This document shows positions 28,201-30,352 of a DNA stretch of 30,352 nucleotides, in pieces. Position 1 is the stretch's first letter; the number at the start of each line of letters is the position of its first letter. The DNA comes from Sulfurimonas sp. UBA6792. GTDB taxonomy: Bacteria > Campylobacterota > Campylobacteria > Campylobacterales > Sulfurimonadaceae. The DNA is taken from assembly GCA_002452425.1 (NCBI GenBank), contig DKFQ01000051.1, forward strand, positions 1 through 30,352. Direction: 5' to 3'. The position numbers and the translations under genes were made by a program. The notes below the pieces were generated by a model. The model did not search any database. It was not told where the DNA came from and was given only the letters and a program-made list of their open reading frames with translations.

Positions 28201-29433
28201 ATGGAGCAATTTTTACAAGAAGCAAAAAATGCAAGCAGAGTTTTGGCAGAGCTTAGCGGCACTCAAAAAAATAGAATTTTAAAAGAGATGGCAAAAGCAC
28301 TAAGAGCAAGCAGCATGGAGCTTATAGAGGCAAATGCAAAAGATATGGCTGATGGCAAAAAAAATGAGTTGTCGTCGGCTTTGATGGACAGACTTTATCT
28401 TGATGAGAAGCGCATTGACGCTATGGCGGTGGCGATAGAAGAGATAGCCGCTCTTAAAGAGCCTGTAGGTCGTGTGCTTGATGGATGGGTTACGGAAGAT
28501 GGGCTAAAGATAGAAAAAGTTACCATTCCCATCGGTGTGATTGGCATCATATATGAGTCTCGCCCAAACGTGACGAGCGATACTGCGGCACTCTGCTTTA
28601 AGAGTTCCAATGTTTGTGTGTTAAAGGGCGGTAAAGAGGCGGAGAACTCAAATAGAGCTATTGCAGAGGTGCTTCAAGGAGTGTTAGAGAAAAACAATCT
28701 GCCAAAATCGCTTATCTCGTTGATTCCTGACTCTTCAAGAGAGGGCGTTGCGAAGCTCATAAAGATGGATAAATATGTTGATTTGATTATCCCACGTGGC
28801 GGAGAAGGGCTTATACGCTATGTTTGCGACAATGCAACCGTGAGTGTGGTCAAGCATGATAAAGGGCAATGTCATACTTATGTCGATAAAGATGCAAAGC
28901 TTGATGATGCGATAAGAATTGCCATCAATGCAAAAGTGCAACGCCCCGGAGTTTGCAATGCCATGGAGACGCTTTTGGTCGATAGTGCCATCGCAAAAGA
29001 GGCGTTGCCGCTTTTTAAAAGTGCGTTTGATGAGGCGCATACAGAGCTCAAAGGGTGTGCAAATACTCAAGCCATCATTGAAGTTGCACATGCCACGGAT
29101 GAAGATTTTGATACGGAGTATCTGGCAAATATCTTAAATATCAGAGTTGTTGAGGGTGTTGAGGGTGCGATAGAGCATATTGTCCGCTTTGGCTCTGGAC
29201 ACTCAGAGGCGATAGTGACACAAAATGTTACAACCGCAGAGAAGTTTTTAAATGCCATAGATGCGGCGGCGGTCTATCTTAATGCTTCTACACGCTTTAC
29301 AGACGGTGGTGCTTTTGGTTTTGGGGCAGAGGTGGGCATCAGCACAAACAAGCTTCATGCAAGAGGTCCGATGGGCATAGAGGGACTTACAACGTACAAA
29401 TTTAAAATCTATGGAAGTGGACAAATAAGATAG
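28201..29433 (+). CDS. proA: gamma-glutamyl phosphate reductase
   Basis: The 410-residue aldehyde-dehydrogenase-fold enzyme reduces gamma-glutamyl phosphate to glutamate semialdehyde. Catalytic Cys252 lies in QRPGVCNAMETLL. Other family segments are PIGVIGIIYESRPNVT, CVLKGGKEA, IPRGGEGLIR and FGFGAEVGISTNK near the end. Length is typical. The ATG at 28201 has GGAG five bases upstream and a TATAAC box near 28172. proB is not in this window. It is divergent from proC, the next enzyme but one in the same pathway. Confidence 0.95.
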   Translation: MEQFLQEAKNASRVLAELSGTQKNRILKEMAKALRASSMELIEANAKDMADGKKNELSSALMDRLYLDEKRIDAMAVAIEEIAALKEPVGRVLDGWVTEDGLKIEKVTIPIGVIGIIYESRPNVTSDTAALCFKSSNVCVLKGGKEAENSNRAIAEVLQGVLEKNNLPKSLISLIPDSSREGVAKLIKMDKYVDLIIPRGGEGLIRYVCDNATVSVVKHDKGQCHTYVDKDAKLDDAIRIAINAKVQRPGVCNAMETLLVDSAIAKEALPLFKSAFDEAHTELKGCANTQAIIEVAHATDEDFDTEYLANILNIRVVEGVEGAIEHIVRFGSGHSEAIVTQNVTTAEKFLNAIDAAAVYLNASTRFTDGGAFGFGAEVGISTNKLHARGPMGIEGLTTYKFKIYGSGQIR

Positions 29434-29485
29434 AGAGTTTTTTTCAATGTTGATACAAATCAACTCTACTTCCTTAAAGTTGCAT

Positions 29486-29491
29486 TACAAT
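29486..29491 (+). promoter_or_regulatory. possible -10 box of the 111-residue gene
   Basis: TACAAT in GCATTACAATTAG, 28 bases before ATG 29519. A GTTGAT/ATCAAC hairpin (29450-29465) lies just upstream, after the proA stop. Confidence 0.4.
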
Positions 29492-29518
29492 TAGAAATAT
29501 TAAAAATAGGAGTGTGTT

Positions 29519-29854
29519 ATGTCTTTAATTCCAGATGAAGCTACAAAGATAGAAGTAGTAGGTGCAACGGTTGATTTTTTTAAACTTGAAAAAGATGGTG
29601 AGAGTACGTACTACTTTGATACATCAAAATGTGGTCCACCAGACCCGATGGTCAATGCAGTAAGTGGTTTGAAACTTATCCAAGGAACGAACGATAAGCT
29701 TGTGATGATTAACCATAAAGCACCGGGTGGGCTTTTTGCAAAGCTATCAAGTGATATCTCATATGAGACACAAGAGGTTGAGGGTGGCTTAACGCAAGTT
29801 ACTTTCTCAAGCAACGGTGCAACAAACACAGATCTTGAAAATATCCGCCACTAG
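29519..29854 (+). CDS. conserved hypothetical protein, 111 residues
   Basis: The small soluble protein begins MSLIPDEATKIEVVGATVDF and carries a distinctive CGPPDPMVNAV motif near residue 38 with the single Cys, then VMINHKAPGGLF. It has no signal peptide or membrane helix and is rich in beta-prone residues. I do not recognise a named family. AGGAG stands six bases before the ATG. A possible -10 (29486) suggests its own transcript, and the membrane protein gene starts 8 bases after its stop, so the two may be co-transcribed. Function unknown. Confidence 0.65.
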   Translation: MSLIPDEATKIEVVGATVDFFKLEKDGESTYYFDTSKCGPPDPMVNAVSGLKLIQGTNDKLVMINHKAPGGLFAKLSSDISYETQEVEGGLTQVTFSSNGATNTDLENIRH

Positions 29855-29862
29855 GCAAGGAG

Positions 29863-30352
29863 ATGTTTTCCATTTCGCAAGATTTTGCGCCACCTTTTAA
29901 ACTTATCTCCCCATTTTTTATCGTGGGGAGCTTCTTCTATTTAGCTGCAGTGCTTTACATATTTTTCATAGGTGCTCAAAATCTCTCTCTTCTTGATACG
30001 AAAATATTGGGTTTTGTCCATCTTTTCTTGCTTGGCTTTGTGATGATGACCATTTTTGGCGCAATGGCGCAATTGGTTCCAGTTGTCTTAGAAGTTGGGC
30101 ATTTTGGGGTTGAACTCTTTTATGCTATTTGGCCGTTACTTGGTATCGGTACTCTCATGATGGCTTTTGGTTTTAGCTATCCTATGTTGCTTCCTTTTGG
30201 CGGTGTGGTAGTCCTCATAGCGATGATGATATTTGTGATGGAGATATTTCTCACGATAAGAAAAGTGCAGAAGCTCACCCTTGTTATGAGCAGTGTTCTT
30301 CTTGCCAATATTTTTCTCTTTTTAGGAATTATTTTTGGTTTGATTATGGCGC
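29863..30352 (+). CDS. polytopic membrane protein, C-terminus cut by window end
   Basis: The open frame from ATG 29863 gives 163 residues with no stop before the edge. It has about five hydrophobic helices in the visible part. GFVHLFLLGFVMMTIFGAM and QLVPVVLEVGH resemble the heme-copper oxidase subunit I or NnrS-like pattern, in which helix histidines bind heme. This is a weak impression, and only two His fall in suitable places. AAGGAG sits directly against the ATG, so TAGG seven bases before it may be the real ribosome site. It starts 8 bases after the 111-residue gene. Confidence 0.5.
   Translation, partial: MFSISQDFAPPFKLISPFFIVGSFFYLAAVLYIFFIGAQNLSLLDTKILGFVHLFLLGFVMMTIFGAMAQLVPVVLEVGHFGVELFYAIWPLLGIGTLMMAFGFSYPMLLPFGGVVVLIAMMIFVMEIFLTIRKVQKLTLVMSSVLLANIFLFLGIIFGLIMA

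Noticed and set aside
1..30352. Mobile elements, CRISPR arrays, prophage or defence islands
   Set aside because: I saw no transposase, integrase, repeat-spacer array or phage gene; the tRNA cluster shows no integrated element or attachment-site duplication.

Overview
The window looks like a chromosomal segment from a Campylobacterota (Epsilonproteobacteria) species of the Sulfurimonas/Sulfuricurvum type. The evidence is the AT-rich sequence with many TATAAT -10 boxes and few -35 boxes, the protein relatedness (DapC-like aminotransferase, long TrmB, RodA), and a gene order rodA, rluD-like, fibronectin-III lipoprotein, trmB, ftsE, ftsX, LytM factor that matches the Campylobacter jejuni Cj1282-Cj1275 region as I remember it. 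No insertion sequence, prophage, CRISPR array or defence system is visible. This is mainly housekeeping DNA with some unusual variants of known families.

Positions 1-8627 are read leftward. A partial hypothetical gene and a DapC-like aminotransferase (lysine and peptidoglycan synthesis) come first. Next is a tightly overlapping operon metY-metX-xseB-nitrilase-like-ThiF-like: methionine synthesis by direct sulfhydrylation, the exonuclease VII small subunit, and two enzyme-family proteins that have lost key catalytic residues. A small hypothetical gene, a SLAC1/TehA-type transporter and guaB follow.

Positions 8780-9951 are read rightward and hold an RMD1/DUF155 membrane protein and a small periplasmic cytochrome c. 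Positions 9995-15955 are read leftward: gatA with an HMA metal-binding protein and a PsiE-like membrane protein, a secreted DUF3465 protein, and ileS followed by a 35-residue membrane peptide gene and a 129-residue hypothetical gene.

Positions 16064-17946 are read rightward: a CinA/PncC family protein and six tRNA genes (Lys, Asp, Val, Glu, Val, Asp) behind an almost ideal sigma-70 promoter. Two diverged copies of a long imperfect palindrome lie between the tRNA genes. The tRNA-Glu has C at the normally invariant U33.

Positions 18024-25367 hold an envelope and cell-division block. rodA is divergent from an overlapping run: pseudouridine synthase, FlpA-like fibronectin-III lipoprotein, trmB, ftsE, ftsX and a degenerate LytM (EnvC-like) factor. 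The right end carries a two-TM hypothetical gene, thrC, proC (convergent), proA, a hypothetical 111-residue gene and the start of a polytopic membrane protein cut by the window end.

The best leads are the FlpA-type lipoprotein inside an FtsEX/LytM cluster, the nitrilase-like and ThiF-like proteins without catalytic cysteines, the hidden 35-residue membrane peptide, the inter-tRNA palindromes and the GC-rich inverted repeats centred on or next to -10 boxes. All family calls are from motif reading without database searches.
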